From contig NZ_ARVW01000001.1 of the NCBI RefSeq assembly GCF_000384315.1, forward strand, positions 4,712,157 to 4,776,156: a DNA stretch of 64,000 nucleotides. Reading direction: 5' to 3'. Below are positions 26,087-36,560 of this stretch, piece after piece. The DNA is from Amycolatopsis nigrescens CSC17Ta-90. Lineage in GTDB: Bacteria > Actinomycetota > Actinomycetes > Mycobacteriales > Pseudonocardiaceae. Each line of letters begins with the position of its first letter. The stretch's first letter is position 1. The position numbers and the translations under genes are program-made. Under the pieces are notes generated by a model. That model was not told the DNA's origin. It made no database searches and saw nothing but the letters and a program-made list of their open reading frames with translations.

Positions 26087-26929
26087 GTGGTCGAACCCAC
26101 CCAGCCGCACTACGTGCCGGCGCCTCCCTTGCCGCCGGGTCAGCTCCCGCCGCGCCGGATCTCCGGCAAGCTGGTGCTGGCCGGCGCGCTGGTGCTGACC
26201 GGGCTGGTGCTGATCCTGACCATCGGGATCAGCCGGGACGAGCCGGAGCCGCCGCCGGAGCCGAGCTTTACCGTGGAGTCGCTCAAACCGCCGCCGGGGG
26301 CGACCGCGCCGCGGCAGGCGCTGGCCGCCCCGGAGGACCGGCCGAACGCCTCCGACGTGGCCGAGCTGGACGCCTGGTCGAAGCGGATCGCCAAGGCCAC
26401 CCAGGTTTCGGCCAGGGTGCTCGCCGCGTACGGGCGGGCGGAGATGTGGATGCGTTCCGAAAAGCCGTCCTGCAAGCTGTCCTGGGTCACGGTGGCTGGT
26501 ATCGGCAGGGTCGAGTCGCGGCACGGCAACTTCGGTGGCGCGCAGGTCGGGGTGGACGGCCGGGTCACCAGGCCGATCATCGGGCCGGTGCTGGACGGCT
26601 CGCCGGGGGTGCGGGCGATCAAGGACACCGACGGCGGGAAGCTGGACGGCGACGTCACCTGGGACCACGCGGTCGGGCCGTTGCAGTTCCTGCCATCGAC
26701 CTGGCAGCGCTGGTCGGTACGGGCCGGCGCCGACGGCGCGGCGCCGGACCCGCAGAACATCGACGACGCCGCGCTCGCGGCGGGCCGCTACCTCTGCTCG
26801 CGGGGCGGCGATCTGTCCACTCCGGACGGTTGGTGGGACGCGGTGCTCACCTACAACCAGTCCGTCTCCTACGGCCAGGAAGTGTTCAGCGGCGCCGATG
26901 CCTATGCCGCCGCCAGCCTCAACGCCTAG
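26087..26929 (+). CDS. MltB-type lytic transglycosylase, membrane anchored
   Basis: 280 residues. A Pro-rich cytoplasmic start is followed by one membrane span (about residues 28-48), a Pro linker and an SLT2/MltB-like domain. The catalytic Glu lies in IGRVESRHG; GPVLDGSPGVRAIKDTDGG and GPLQFLPSTWQRW are the substrate-groove motifs. The enzyme would cleave peptidoglycan glycans outside the membrane. It follows mazG by 16 bases, the position of lpqU in mycobacteria. Its TAG stop shares the CTAG tetramer with the stop of the convergent TPR gene. A paralogue is at 32479. Confidence 0.88.
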   Translation: MVEPTQPHYVPAPPLPPGQLPPRRISGKLVLAGALVLTGLVLILTIGISRDEPEPPPEPSFTVESLKPPPGATAPRQALAAPEDRPNASDVAELDAWSKRIAKATQVSARVLAAYGRAEMWMRSEKPSCKLSWVTVAGIGRVESRHGNFGGAQVGVDGRVTRPIIGPVLDGSPGVRAIKDTDGGKLDGDVTWDHAVGPLQFLPSTWQRWSVRAGADGAAPDPQNIDDAALAAGRYLCSRGGDLSTPDGWWDAVLTYNQSVSYGQEVFSGADAYAAASLNA

Positions 26930-27333
26930 GTGTTGTTGTCGCGCAAGGCGAGCCGGGCACTGACTTCGCCGAGCGCGTCCTGGTATTCCGGCGCTGGGTG
27001 CATCGCGAAGGCCATCTTGAGCTGGGCCAGGGCTTCGACCAGCCTGCTTTGCCGCTGCAGGGTGCGGCCGAGCACGAACCTGGCGTAGTGGTCGGCCGGA
27101 TCGAGCTCCAGCACCCGGGTGAAGGCCCGTTCCGCGCGGCGGAGCTGGGCCGAATGGAAGTACGCACGGCCGGCGAGCAACTGCACACTGGGCTTGTCCG
27201 GCTCGGCGTGCAGCACCGGTTCCAGCACCTTCAGCGCGTCGAGCGGGCGTCGCTTGACCCATTGCTCGGCCTGACGGAACGCCTGGAACCGGGCCTCGCC
27301 GGCATGATCCCCTGTAGGGCCCTCGTCAACCAT
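26926..27333 (-). CDS. Small TPR-repeat protein
   Basis: 135 residues that fold as about three tetratricopeptide repeats (AYFHSAQLRRAERAFTRVLELDPADHYARF is the clearest; the last ends LKMAFAMHPAPEYQDAL). No catalytic motif or signal sequence. TPR proteins act as scaffolds. The start at 27333 lies inside the 3' part of the upstream EamA gene on the same strand (overlap 103 bases), and the stop shares CTAG with the opposing transglycosylase gene. The partner is unknown. Confidence 0.85.
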   Translation of the reverse strand: MVDEGPTGDHAGEARFQAFRQAEQWVKRRPLDALKVLEPVLHAEPDKPSVQLLAGRAYFHSAQLRRAERAFTRVLELDPADHYARFVLGRTLQRQSRLVEALAQLKMAFAMHPAPEYQDALGEVSARLALRDNNT

Positions 27334-28226
27334 GGTCCACTCGACGTTACCTCGGAGACGGCCGTTTCTCGACCCTCATCCCGCGTACCGAGCAGGCAGG
27401 CCACCGCGCCGAGCGCGAGCCCGACGAGCACGCCGGGGTCCGGCGCGGTGCCCATCAGCGGCCAGGAGATCAGCGCGGTGACCGAGGGGATCACGCTGAA
27501 CAGCATGCTCGCCTTCGCCGCCCCGCCCTGGCGCACCGCGGTCAGGTACAGCACCGCGCCTAGCGCGGAGTTGACCAGCACCAGCCAGCCGAGGACGAGC
27601 CAGGATCGTGGCCAGTCCGTGACGCCGCCGTGCTCCAGCAACGCGAGCACGGCGGCGGCCGGGGTGGCCACCGCGAGCTGGACCGCGGCACCGGCACGGA
27701 CGTCCACCGCACGGCAGAATCGTTGCTGGTAAACGCCGGAGGCGGCGAGCCCGGCCAGGCCGAGCAGGGTCAGCCCGGTGCCGGCGTCGATCCCGCCCGC
27801 GGCCAGCACCCGGCCGCCGAGCGCGGCGAACACCGCCAGCACGCCAAGCGCCAGCCCGGCCAGCCGCGCTCCACTGATCCGCTCGCGCAGCGCGACCGAA
27901 GCGAGCAGCGCGGTCAGCACCGGGTTCAGCCCGATCACCAGCGCGGACACCGCGGGCGGCACTCCGGCGTGCAACCCGCCGTAGAGGCCGCAGAACTGCA
28001 CGGCCTGGCCGAGCACCCCGGCCACCGCGGTGTGCCAGAGCAGCCTGCCGCGCGGGAACCGGGCGCGTGCGGCGAGCGCGAACACGGTGAGCACCACCGC
28101 GGCAAGGCCGAACCGGAAGGTGGTGAGCAGGAACGGTGACATCGTCGCGACACCGAACGCGCCGGCGGGGTAACCGGTGGCCCACACCAGCACGGTGGCC
28201 ACGGCGATCGGCAGGGAGATCCGCAT
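27231..28226 (-). CDS. EamA/DMT family permease with extended C-terminal tail
   Basis: 331 residues with ten hydrophobic segments in two EamA halves (start ISLPIAVATVLVWATGYPAGAF; second half from LTLLGLAGLAASGVYQQRF). Such permeases export amino acids or metabolites. After the last span (LVGLALGAVACLLGTRDE) a polar Ser/Arg tail of about 50 residues runs 103 bases into the downstream TPR gene. It diverges from a LysR gene, the usual exporter/regulator pair. The substrate is unknown. The tail may be non-functional read-through sequence. Confidence 0.85.
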   Translation of the reverse strand: MRISLPIAVATVLVWATGYPAGAFGVATMSPFLLTTFRFGLAAVVLTVFALAARARFPRGRLLWHTAVAGVLGQAVQFCGLYGGLHAGVPPAVSALVIGLNPVLTALLASVALRERISGARLAGLALGVLAVFAALGGRVLAAGGIDAGTGLTLLGLAGLAASGVYQQRFCRAVDVRAGAAVQLAVATPAAAVLALLEHGGVTDWPRSWLVLGWLVLVNSALGAVLYLTAVRQGGAAKASMLFSVIPSVTALISWPLMGTAPDPGVLVGLALGAVACLLGTRDEGRETAVSEVTSSGPWLTRALQGIMPARPGSRRSVRPSNGSSDARSTR

Positions 28227-28275
28227 GACGCCAGCCTCGGCCCGATGCGCCCGCACTGTCCAACAATGATCAGCC

Positions 28276-28294
28276 ATCGCGATCGATAAGCGAT
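28276..28294. promoter_or_regulatory. Candidate LysR operator between EamA and LysR genes
   Basis: ATCGC, nine bases, GCGAT: an inverted repeat in the 99-base divergent gap, 50 bases before the EamA start and 32 before the LysR start. It fits the interrupted-palindrome pattern of LysR sites. Inferred from symmetry and position. Confidence 0.4.
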
Positions 28295-28325
28295 CCTGTT
28301 CGGACGATCGGGTAGAGTCCTTGGT

Positions 28326-29168
28326 GTGAATGACGTCCTGGACATCGTTCCGCTGCGGAGCCTGGTCGCGATCGCCGACTGCGGCGGGTTCCACCGGGCC
28401 GCCACCGCGCTGCACCTGACCCAGTCCGCGGTGAGCCAGCACGTGCGGCGGCTGGAGAAGACGCTGGGCCGGACGCTGGTGACCAAGGACGGCCGCGGCG
28501 CCAGGTTCACCGCCGACGGCGAGGAGCTGCTCGCCGAGGCGCGGCAGATCCTGGCCGTGCACGACGAGGCGGTCCGCCGGCTCGGCATCGAGGAGCTGGT
28601 CGCGCTGGTGGTCGGGTCCACCGAGCATGCCGCCGACCAGCTGCTGCCCGAACTGTCCGCCGCGCTGCGGGCAGCGCTGCCCGGCCGGGATGTCCGATTC
28701 CGGCTGGACCGCTCGGCCAGGCTTGCCGAGTCGGTGGAGCGCGGCGCGGTGGACCTCGCGCTGCTGCTCGGCGGCCCGGTCGGCGGGCGGAGCAGGGCGG
28801 CGGGCTGGCTCACCCTGTCCTGGTACGCGGCGCCGGACTGGCGGCCGGTGGACGGCGAGGTGCCGGTGGTGGTGTTCGACGAGCCGTGCGTGCTGCGCCG
28901 GATGGCGCTGGACGCGCTCGCCGACGCCGGGTTGAGGGCCAGGATCATGGCCGAGGCGGTGGACCTGGCCGGGGTGCACGCGGCCGCACGGGCCGGGCTC
29001 GGGGTGACCCTGCTGCCCTCGGTCGGCAGGCCACCCGCCGGGCTGGTGCCGACCGCGGAGGGGCTGCCCGAGCTGGCGAAAGCGCCGCTCAGGGTGCGTT
29101 CGCGCACTGGTGCGCCACCCGAGCTGGCGGTGGCCGCCGCGGCGGCCGTCCGACAGGTGGTCGGCTGA
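28326..29168 (+). CDS. LysR family transcriptional regulator
   Basis: 280 residues. The N-terminal winged HTH is canonical (LRSLVAIADCGGFHRAATALHLTQSAVSQHVRRLEK as a continuous block, residues about 10-45). The C-terminal substrate-binding domain is compact and ends in an Ala-rich helix. The GTG start lies in GGTGTGAATG. It is divergent from the EamA permease, so it probably activates that exporter in response to its cargo, as in ArgP/LysG-type systems. Confidence 0.9.
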   Translation: MNDVLDIVPLRSLVAIADCGGFHRAATALHLTQSAVSQHVRRLEKTLGRTLVTKDGRGARFTADGEELLAEARQILAVHDEAVRRLGIEELVALVVGSTEHAADQLLPELSAALRAALPGRDVRFRLDRSARLAESVERGAVDLALLLGGPVGGRSRAAGWLTLSWYAAPDWRPVDGEVPVVVFDEPCVLRRMALDALADAGLRARIMAEAVDLAGVHAAARAGLGVTLLPSVGRPPAGLVPTAEGLPELAKAPLRVRSRTGAPPELAVAAAAAVRQVVG

Positions 29169-29231
29169 GCTGGTGGGTGGGACGGGGGTGCGGTACCGCG
29201 CTCGGTACGCGGCATGATGCACTGTTCCGCC

Positions 29232-31086
<1,855 letters not shown>

Positions 31087-31092
31087 TTTCCG

Positions 31093-31611
31093 GTGGCCGA
31101 GCGGGGCAGGCAGCGCGGTCGGCGAGGTGGGCGGGGCAGTGTGTCCGCCCGCCGGCCGGAGCGCGCCCGGCGGGACATCGGTGGCAAGAAGGCCAGGCTG
31201 CGGCGTGGGCTGAGTGCGAAGCGCGCCTCCGGTGCGGCCAGGGTGCTCGGCATGTCCAACACGCGCCGGGCCGCGGTGGTCGCCATCGTGGTCTGCGCGC
31301 TGGCCTTCACCATCGCGGTACCGCTGCGTACCTACCTCACCCAGCGCTCCGAGATCTCCGAGCAGGAGCAGCAACGCGCCGAACTGCAGAAGGAGGTCGC
31401 GGAGCTGGCCGCCCGCCAGGCCCAGCTCTCCGACCCCGGCCAGGTGGAGGCCGAGGCGCGGCGCAGGCTGCGCTACGTGATGCCCGGTGAGACACCGTTC
31501 ATGGTGCAGCTGCCGGAGGACAAGGCGCAGGCACAGCAGCCGATCCCCGGCGAGCAGGCCCAGCCGCAGGGCGCCTGGTACGAGCAGCTCTGGAAGAGCA
31601 TCACCGGCTGA
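31093..31611 (+). CDS. ftsB: FtsB/DivIC-type septum protein
   Basis: 172 residues. An Arg/Lys-rich cytoplasmic N terminus (about 55 residues) is followed by one membrane span (AAVVAIVVCALAFTIAVPL) and a periplasmic coiled coil rich in Glu and Gln (EISEQEQQRAELQKEVAEL) with the conserved DPGQVEAEARRRLRYVMPGE. These are hallmarks of FtsB/DivIC, which bridges FtsQ and FtsL in the divisome. It is cotranscribed with eno; GGAGG lies ten bases upstream of the GTG, inside the eno end. Confidence 0.9.
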   Translation: MAERGRQRGRRGGRGSVSARRPERARRDIGGKKARLRRGLSAKRASGAARVLGMSNTRRAAVVAIVVCALAFTIAVPLRTYLTQRSEISEQEQQRAELQKEVAELAARQAQLSDPGQVEAEARRRLRYVMPGETPFMVQLPEDKAQAQQPIPGEQAQPQGAWYEQLWKSITG

Positions 31612-31632
31612 CCTGCTTTTGCGGCTGACCCG

Positions 31633-31687
31633 TGCAGCGAAGGCCACCTTGCCTGCGTTCAACGCAGGCAAGGTGGCCTTCGCTGCA
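31633..31687. terminator. Long inverted repeat, family B copy 2, 27-bp perfect stem
   Basis: The arms 31633-31659 (beginning TGCAGCGAAGGCCACCTTGC) and 31661-31687 are exact complements around a single base, so the hairpin can close with a GTTCAAC loop as in copy 1. It follows the ftsB stop by 21 bases and precedes DUF501 in the same direction, so it probably ends the eno-ftsB transcript. Confidence 0.75.
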
Positions 31688-31734
31688 TGTCAGGGCAGGT
31701 GAGGTGGGTGCTGGGGGTTTGCGAGAATGGGCGG

Positions 31735-32244
31735 GTGAACAGGAGTGAGCTGGGCGGGTTCGAGGCCGTGACGGACGCCGACAAGGAGGTCATCGCGGAG
31801 CAGCTCGGACGCCCGCCGAGGGCGCTGCGGGCGGTGGCCGCGCGCTGCCCGAGCGGCCACCCGTCAGTGGTTCAGACCAATCCTCGGCTGGAGAACGGCA
31901 CCCCGTTTCCCACCCTCTACTACCTGACCTGCCCGCGGCTGTCCTCCATGGTCGGCAGGCTGGAGGCGTCCGGGCTGATGCGGGAGATGACCGACCGGCT
32001 GGCCGAGGACGCCGAGCTGGCCGCCGCCTACCAGCGCACGCACGAGGACTACCTCGCCGAGCGCGACGCCATCGAAACGCTCGGCCACCAGGTGACCGCC
32101 GGCGGCATGCCGGGGCGGGTCAAATGCCTGCACGTGCACCTGGCGCACACCCTCGCCCGCGGCCCCGGCGTGAACCCGTTCGGCGACGAAACGCTGGCCC
32201 TGCTCCGTGCCGAATGGCCCTCCGGAGACTGCGCCGCCCGGTAA
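31735..32244 (+). CDS. DUF501 family protein
   Basis: 169 residues, orthologous by order to Rv1025 beside eno, ftsB and ppx. The conserved features are RPPRALRAVAARCPSGHPSVVQT, FPTLYYLTCPRL and the C-terminal VKCLHVHLAHTLARGPGVNPFGD, where Cys and His residues suggest metal binding. The biochemical role is not known. GTG 31735 was chosen; an internal GTG before TDADKEV is possible. No clear ribosome site is seen, and GAGAAT 31723-31728 could be a -10 box for a leaderless transcript. Confidence 0.88.
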   Translation: MNRSELGGFEAVTDADKEVIAEQLGRPPRALRAVAARCPSGHPSVVQTNPRLENGTPFPTLYYLTCPRLSSMVGRLEASGLMREMTDRLAEDAELAAAYQRTHEDYLAERDAIETLGHQVTAGGMPGRVKCLHVHLAHTLARGPGVNPFGDETLALLRAEWPSGDCAAR

Positions 32245-32478
32245 CGCCTTCCGATGTCTTGCCGTCGGCGAACCGGACAGGCTCGTACTGGCCGGTAACG
32301 ATCTACGTGCGGAAACAGATAACTGAGCCAGGTGGAGTAATTCGGCCGCCGACCGGTGATCGTCCGGCCGCTGGGGATGAAACCGGCCCGCTACTGAGGC
32401 AGTCTGAGAGTACGTGGGCTTCACACCGGATGGACCACTATCGGTCGCGGGCGAAACTGGCAGGGAAGGCTGGAGGGT

Positions 32479-33600
32479 GTGCGAGTATCGCGGTTGACTG
32501 GCACGGCACGAAGAATCGGGCTGCGTCACAAAACGGTCGTGGCGGTCATCGGTGGCACCCTCGCCGTCGTGCCCGCGGTAGCGGCCAGTGGCGGTGCCGC
32601 GACCTGGGTCAACCTGGCCAGTTCCGAGCACACCGGTGACGCGGCGCTGGAAGGCGGGTTCGACCCGCGACTGACCCAGATCGGCGTGAACGGCAGCCTC
32701 CCGCAGGCGCCCGCGCCGGTTCCGCTCGGTGCCTACGAGTTGCCGAGTGGGCCGTTGGGTATTCCTGGTACGGCGTTGAAGGCGTATCAGAACGCGGCGG
32801 AGATCGTGGCGCGTGAGCAGCCTGGTTCGCATATCGACTGGGCGTTGATCGCGAGTATCGGGCGGATCGAGTCGAATCACGCTCGTGGTGGTTATGTGGA
32901 CGCCAAGGGCGACACGCTGGAGCCGATCCTGGGGCCGGTGCTCAACGGCGCCGGGCCGGTGGCCGCGATCGCCGACAGCGACGGCGGCCGGTTCGACGCG
33001 GACCCGGTGTGGGACCGCGCGGTAGGCCCCACCCAGTTCATTCCCTCGACCTGGCGCAACTACGCCTCCGACGGCAACGGCGACGGCGAGTCCAACCCCA
33101 ACAACATCTACGACGCCACCCTCGGCACCGGCCGCTACCTCACCTCCGGCGGCCTCGACCTCGCCAACCCGGACCAGCTTCGCGCGGCGATCTTCCGCTA
33201 CAACAATTCCGACAGCTACGTGAACACGGTCATCCTGTGGGCGCAGGCGTACCGCAGCGGCAGTGTCGGCGCGCTGCCGGACAGCAAGGTGCCGATCGGT
33301 GCGCCGAACACGACCACTTCCCCGGCGCCGGGCGAAGTCCCGCCGCCGCCGGCCCCGACCACCACGCCGACGACGCCGGCAACCGGCAACCCGCCCGGCA
33401 CGACCACGCCGACCGGCAGCCAGCTGCCGCCGGACACCAGCGACGAGACCCCGCCCACGACGACGACCACGACGACGACTACACCGACGACGGACCCGAC
33501 CTGTACCACCAAGCCTCCGAGCGAAACGCCGACTCCGCCGTCGACGACCTTGCCGCCGTGCGACCCCGACGGGACCTCCACACAGACGCCTACGCCCTGA
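32479..33600 (+). CDS. Secreted lytic transglycosylase with Thr/Pro-rich tail
   Basis: 373 residues. A signal-like hydrophobic span (about 20-42) precedes an MltB-like SLT domain: the catalytic Glu in IGRIESNHARGGY, GPVLNGAGPVAAIADSDGGRFD and GPTQFIPSTWRNY. From about residue 275 it is a Thr/Pro low-complexity tail that probably spans the wall. It is a paralogue of the enzyme at 26087. Codons 88-145 (32740-32913) are rich in GGT, CCT, TTG, CAT and AGT, unlike the C/G-ending codons on both sides, a sign of gene conversion. It would cut peptidoglycan during growth. Confidence 0.88.
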   Translation: MRVSRLTGTARRIGLRHKTVVAVIGGTLAVVPAVAASGGAATWVNLASSEHTGDAALEGGFDPRLTQIGVNGSLPQAPAPVPLGAYELPSGPLGIPGTALKAYQNAAEIVAREQPGSHIDWALIASIGRIESNHARGGYVDAKGDTLEPILGPVLNGAGPVAAIADSDGGRFDADPVWDRAVGPTQFIPSTWRNYASDGNGDGESNPNNIYDATLGTGRYLTSGGLDLANPDQLRAAIFRYNNSDSYVNTVILWAQAYRSGSVGALPDSKVPIGAPNTTTSPAPGEVPPPPAPTTTPTTPATGNPPGTTTPTGSQLPPDTSDETPPTTTTTTTTTPTTDPTCTTKPPSETPTPPSTTLPPCDPDGTSTQTPTP

Positions 33601-33629
33601 TCGCGGGTGGTGATGGTTAGGGTGGGGTC

Positions 33630-34592
33630 ATGCCTCGCGTCGCTGCCATCGACTGTGGAACGAACTCCATCCGGCTGCTCGTAGCCGAGCTGACCACCCG
33701 CCACGACGGCACGGTCGACCTGCGCGACCTGCACCGCGAGATGCGGATCGTCCGGCTCGGCCAGGGCGTGGACCCCAGCGGCCGGCTCGCCCCGGAAGCG
33801 CTGGAGCGCACCCGTGCCGCGCTGGTGGACTACGCGGTCGCCGCCCGCCGCAAGGGGGTGGAGCAGGTGCGCATGGTGGCCACTTCGGCCACCAGGGACG
33901 CGAGCAACCGGGACGAGTTCTTCTCGATGACCCGCGAGGTGCTCGGCACCGAGGCCGAGGTGATCACCGGCGACGAGGAGGCCAAGCTCGCCTTCACCGG
34001 CGCGGTCGGTGAGCAGGACCCGGACGACGGCCCGTTCCTGGTGGTGGACGTCGGCGGCGGTTCGACCGAGCTGGTGCTCGGCGACTGGGACGGCAGCCGG
34101 GCGCAGGTGAGCGCCGCCCGTTCGGTGGACATCGGCTGCGTGCGGATCACCGAGCGTGCGCTGAAGTCCGATCCCCCGACCGCCACCGAGATCGCCGCCG
34201 CCAGGGAACTGGCGGGAAGTGTGCTCGCCGAGGCGTTCGAAGCGGTGGACGTGTCGAAGGCGAGGACCTGGATCGGGGTTGCCGGCACCGTCACCACCCT
34301 GTCCGCGGTCGCGCAGGAGCTGTCCGAGTACGACTCGGAACGCACCCATCTGTCCCGGCTTTCGCGGGCCGACATCGACCGGCTGGCCGGTGACCTGCTT
34401 GGTTCAGACCACGCCGCCCGTGCGGCGAACCCGGTGATCCACCCCGGCCGGGTGGACGTGATCGGCGGCGGCGCGGTGATCGTCGAAGTGCTTGCCGCGC
34501 AATTGGCCCGGCGCGGTGGTCCGGCCGAACTCGTGGTCAGCGAACACGACATCCTGGACGGCATCGCGCTATCCCTCGGCGCGTCCGGATAA
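33630..34592 (+). CDS. ppx: Ppx/GppA-type exopolyphosphatase
   Basis: 320 residues with the ASKHA ATPase fold: AAIDCGTNSIRLLVAEL (phosphate loop 1, residue 5), ATSATRDASNRDEF, VVDVGGGSTELVLG (about 137) and GVAGTVTTLSA (about 213). It lacks the C-terminal HD-like part of the long Ppx, like Rv1026 (ppx2), and matches that gene's position. It degrades polyphosphate or pppGpp; the mycobacterial short homologue prefers polyphosphate. It starts 29 bases after the transglycosylase stop. Confidence 0.92.
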   Translation: MPRVAAIDCGTNSIRLLVAELTTRHDGTVDLRDLHREMRIVRLGQGVDPSGRLAPEALERTRAALVDYAVAARRKGVEQVRMVATSATRDASNRDEFFSMTREVLGTEAEVITGDEEAKLAFTGAVGEQDPDDGPFLVVDVGGGSTELVLGDWDGSRAQVSAARSVDIGCVRITERALKSDPPTATEIAAARELAGSVLAEAFEAVDVSKARTWIGVAGTVTTLSAVAQELSEYDSERTHLSRLSRADIDRLAGDLLGSDHAARAANPVIHPGRVDVIGGGAVIVEVLAAQLARRGGPAELVVSEHDILDGIALSLGASG

Positions 34593-34851
34593 AGCACGAT
34601 CGGGCGACGGTTTAGACCCTCGGTAAACGATCGGTAACATCAAGTGCAAATGGGTCCGATTGGGCTAGTTGTCTAGCGACGAAAGTGCCGCTTTTGTGGG
34701 ATAACGGCCAGCATCGTGACCTTTTCGCAATGCGTTTCCCTGTGACCCGGGTAACTGGTCCGGCTAACGTGCGTCTCACCTTCCGGGAAGGCGTGGCCTG
34801 TGATGCCCGCGTACTGCCGGAGTCACACTGTTTGGGAGGCGTGGAGGGATT
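34593..34851. promoter_or_regulatory. Upstream region of the oligopeptide ABC operon
   Basis: These 259 bases hold no gene with plausible codon use. A direct repeat CGGTAA (34620-34625 and 34631-34636) lies near the start in an AT-richer patch. The GGAGGG ribosome site of the binding-protein gene is at 34843-34848. The operon promoter must be here, but I cannot place -35 and -10 boxes with confidence. Confidence 0.45.
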
Positions 34852-36474
34852 ATGCGGAGACCACGATGGATGGCGGTATCGGTGCTGCCGGTGGCGCTCA
34901 TGCTGGCCGTTGCCGGATGCGGCGGCGGTGGCACGGGTGACAACGCGGGGGCAGGCGAGACCGATCCGAACGCCACCGTCTCGGTCTACGGCACCGAGCC
35001 GCAGAACACCCTGCTGCCCGCGAACACCAACGAGCTCGGCGGCTCCAAGGCCGTCCAGCCGATGTTCGCGATGCTGGTCGAGTACGACTCCGCGACCGGG
35101 GCCCCGTCGAACCAGATGGCCGAGTCGATCACCACCAGCGACACCAAGGTCTACAACATCAAGCTCAAGAAGGGCTGGAAGTTCCACGACGGCACCGAGG
35201 TCAAGGCGAAGAACTTCGTCGACGCCTGGAACTGGGACGCCTATGCCCCCAACGGCCAGCTGAACTCGGACTTCTTCTCCCAGATCCAGGGTTACGACGA
35301 AGTGAACCCCGGTAAGGACAAAGAGCCGACCGCGGACAAAATGTCCGGGCTGAAGCTGCTCGGCGACTACGAGTTCGAGGTGACCCTGAAGGGCCCGTTC
35401 TCGGTCTTCCCGACCAAGATCGGCTACACCGCCTTCGCGCCGCTGCCGGACGCGTTCTTCGCCGACCCCAAGGCGTTCGCCGACCACCCCATCGGCAACG
35501 GCCCGCTGAAGTTCGTCTCGCGCACCCCTGGCACCGACATCAAGCTGACCCGGTTCGAGGAGTACCAGGGCGCCGACAAGGTCAAGTTCAAGGACCTGGA
35601 GATCCGGATCTACCAGAGCCAGGAGACCGCCTACCAGGACCTGCTCAGCGACCGGCTGGACTTCATGGAGGCGCTGCCGCCGGCCGCCACCGCGGGCGGG
35701 CGGTACAAGCAGGAGCTCGGCGAGAAGCTGGTCGAGGGCAACCTGCTCGGCATCAGCACCCTCGCGGTGCCGTACTACGTGCCGGGCTACAACAACATCG
35801 AGCTGCGCAAGGCGATCTCGATGGCAATCGACCGCCAGCAGATCGTGGACACCGTCATGAGCGGGACCTACCGGCCCGCCACCAGCTGGATCGGCCAGGG
35901 CATCGAGGGCTACCGTCCGGACGTCTGCGGCGAGGCCTGCGTCTACGACCCGGTCAAGGCCAAGGAGCACCTGGCCAAGTCGGGCTTCACCGGCAAGCTG
36001 ACCATCGCGTCCAACGCCGACGGTGGCCGCAAGGAGCCGCTGGTGGCCGCGTGCAACAGCATCAAGAACGCGCTCGGCATCGAGTGCGACTTCGTGCCGG
36101 CGACCAGCTTCGGCCAGTACCGCGGGATCGTCACCTCCAGCCAGCTGACCGGCATGGGCCGTTCGGACTGGTCGGCGGACTACCCGTCGATCGAGAACTT
36201 CCTCAACCCGATCTACAAGACCGGGGCGGCCTCGAACGACTCCAAGTTCTCGAACGCGGCCGTGGACGCGAAGCTGGAGCAGGCGGACTCCACCGCGGAC
36301 AAGGCGGCGGCGATCAAGCTCTACCAGGAGGCCGAGGACCTGGTGGCGAAGGAGATCCCGCAGATCCCGGTGTGGAACGAGAAGGGTGTCGGCGCCAAGT
36401 CGGCCAAGCTGAAGACGGCGAAGCTCGACTTCAGGCGGCTGGCCGACTACTCCTCGCTCGAGGTCGGGCGCTGA
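34852..36474 (+). CDS. Oligopeptide ABC transporter substrate-binding lipoprotein
   Basis: 540 residues. A signal peptide with lipobox AVAGC and a Gly-rich linker precede an SBP_bac_5 (cluster C) binding protein: VYGTEPQNTLLPANTNELGG at the start, KLKKGWKFHDGTEVKAKNFVDAWNW and LRKAISMAIDRQQIVDTVM near the hinge. These proteins deliver oligo- or dipeptides to the OppBCDF permease encoded next. The hairpin after this gene suggests that it is made in excess over the membrane parts. The peptide preference is unknown. Confidence 0.93.
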   Translation: MRRPRWMAVSVLPVALMLAVAGCGGGGTGDNAGAGETDPNATVSVYGTEPQNTLLPANTNELGGSKAVQPMFAMLVEYDSATGAPSNQMAESITTSDTKVYNIKLKKGWKFHDGTEVKAKNFVDAWNWDAYAPNGQLNSDFFSQIQGYDEVNPGKDKEPTADKMSGLKLLGDYEFEVTLKGPFSVFPTKIGYTAFAPLPDAFFADPKAFADHPIGNGPLKFVSRTPGTDIKLTRFEEYQGADKVKFKDLEIRIYQSQETAYQDLLSDRLDFMEALPPAATAGGRYKQELGEKLVEGNLLGISTLAVPYYVPGYNNIELRKAISMAIDRQQIVDTVMSGTYRPATSWIGQGIEGYRPDVCGEACVYDPVKAKEHLAKSGFTGKLTIASNADGGRKEPLVAACNSIKNALGIECDFVPATSFGQYRGIVTSSQLTGMGRSDWSADYPSIENFLNPIYKTGAASNDSKFSNAAVDAKLEQADSTADKAAAIKLYQEAEDLVAKEIPQIPVWNEKGVGAKSAKLKTAKLDFRRLADYSSLEVGR

Positions 36475-36500
36475 GTACGGGCCCGATCGTCGTTGACTGA

Positions 36501-36539
36501 CGGGATCGGGGTTCCGCGCCGCGCGGAACCCCGATCCCG
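36501..36539 (+). terminator. 19-bp perfect hairpin between binding protein and permease genes
   Basis: CGGGATCGGGGTTCCGCGC (36501-36519) and its exact complement (36521-36539) enclose one base. It lies 27 bases after the binding-protein stop and 22 before the permease start in the same operon. Such intercistronic stems lower downstream expression by partial termination or protect the upstream mRNA from 3' decay. Confidence 0.7.
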
Positions 36540-36560
36540 CCCACCACTAGGAGCCAATGC

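Noticed and set aside
33295..33597. Repetitive Thr/Pro-coding DNA as a minisatellite or CRISPR-like array
   Set aside because: The repeats are irregular ACC/ACG/CCG codons that encode the low-complexity tail of a secreted transglycosylase. There are no fixed repeats and spacers.
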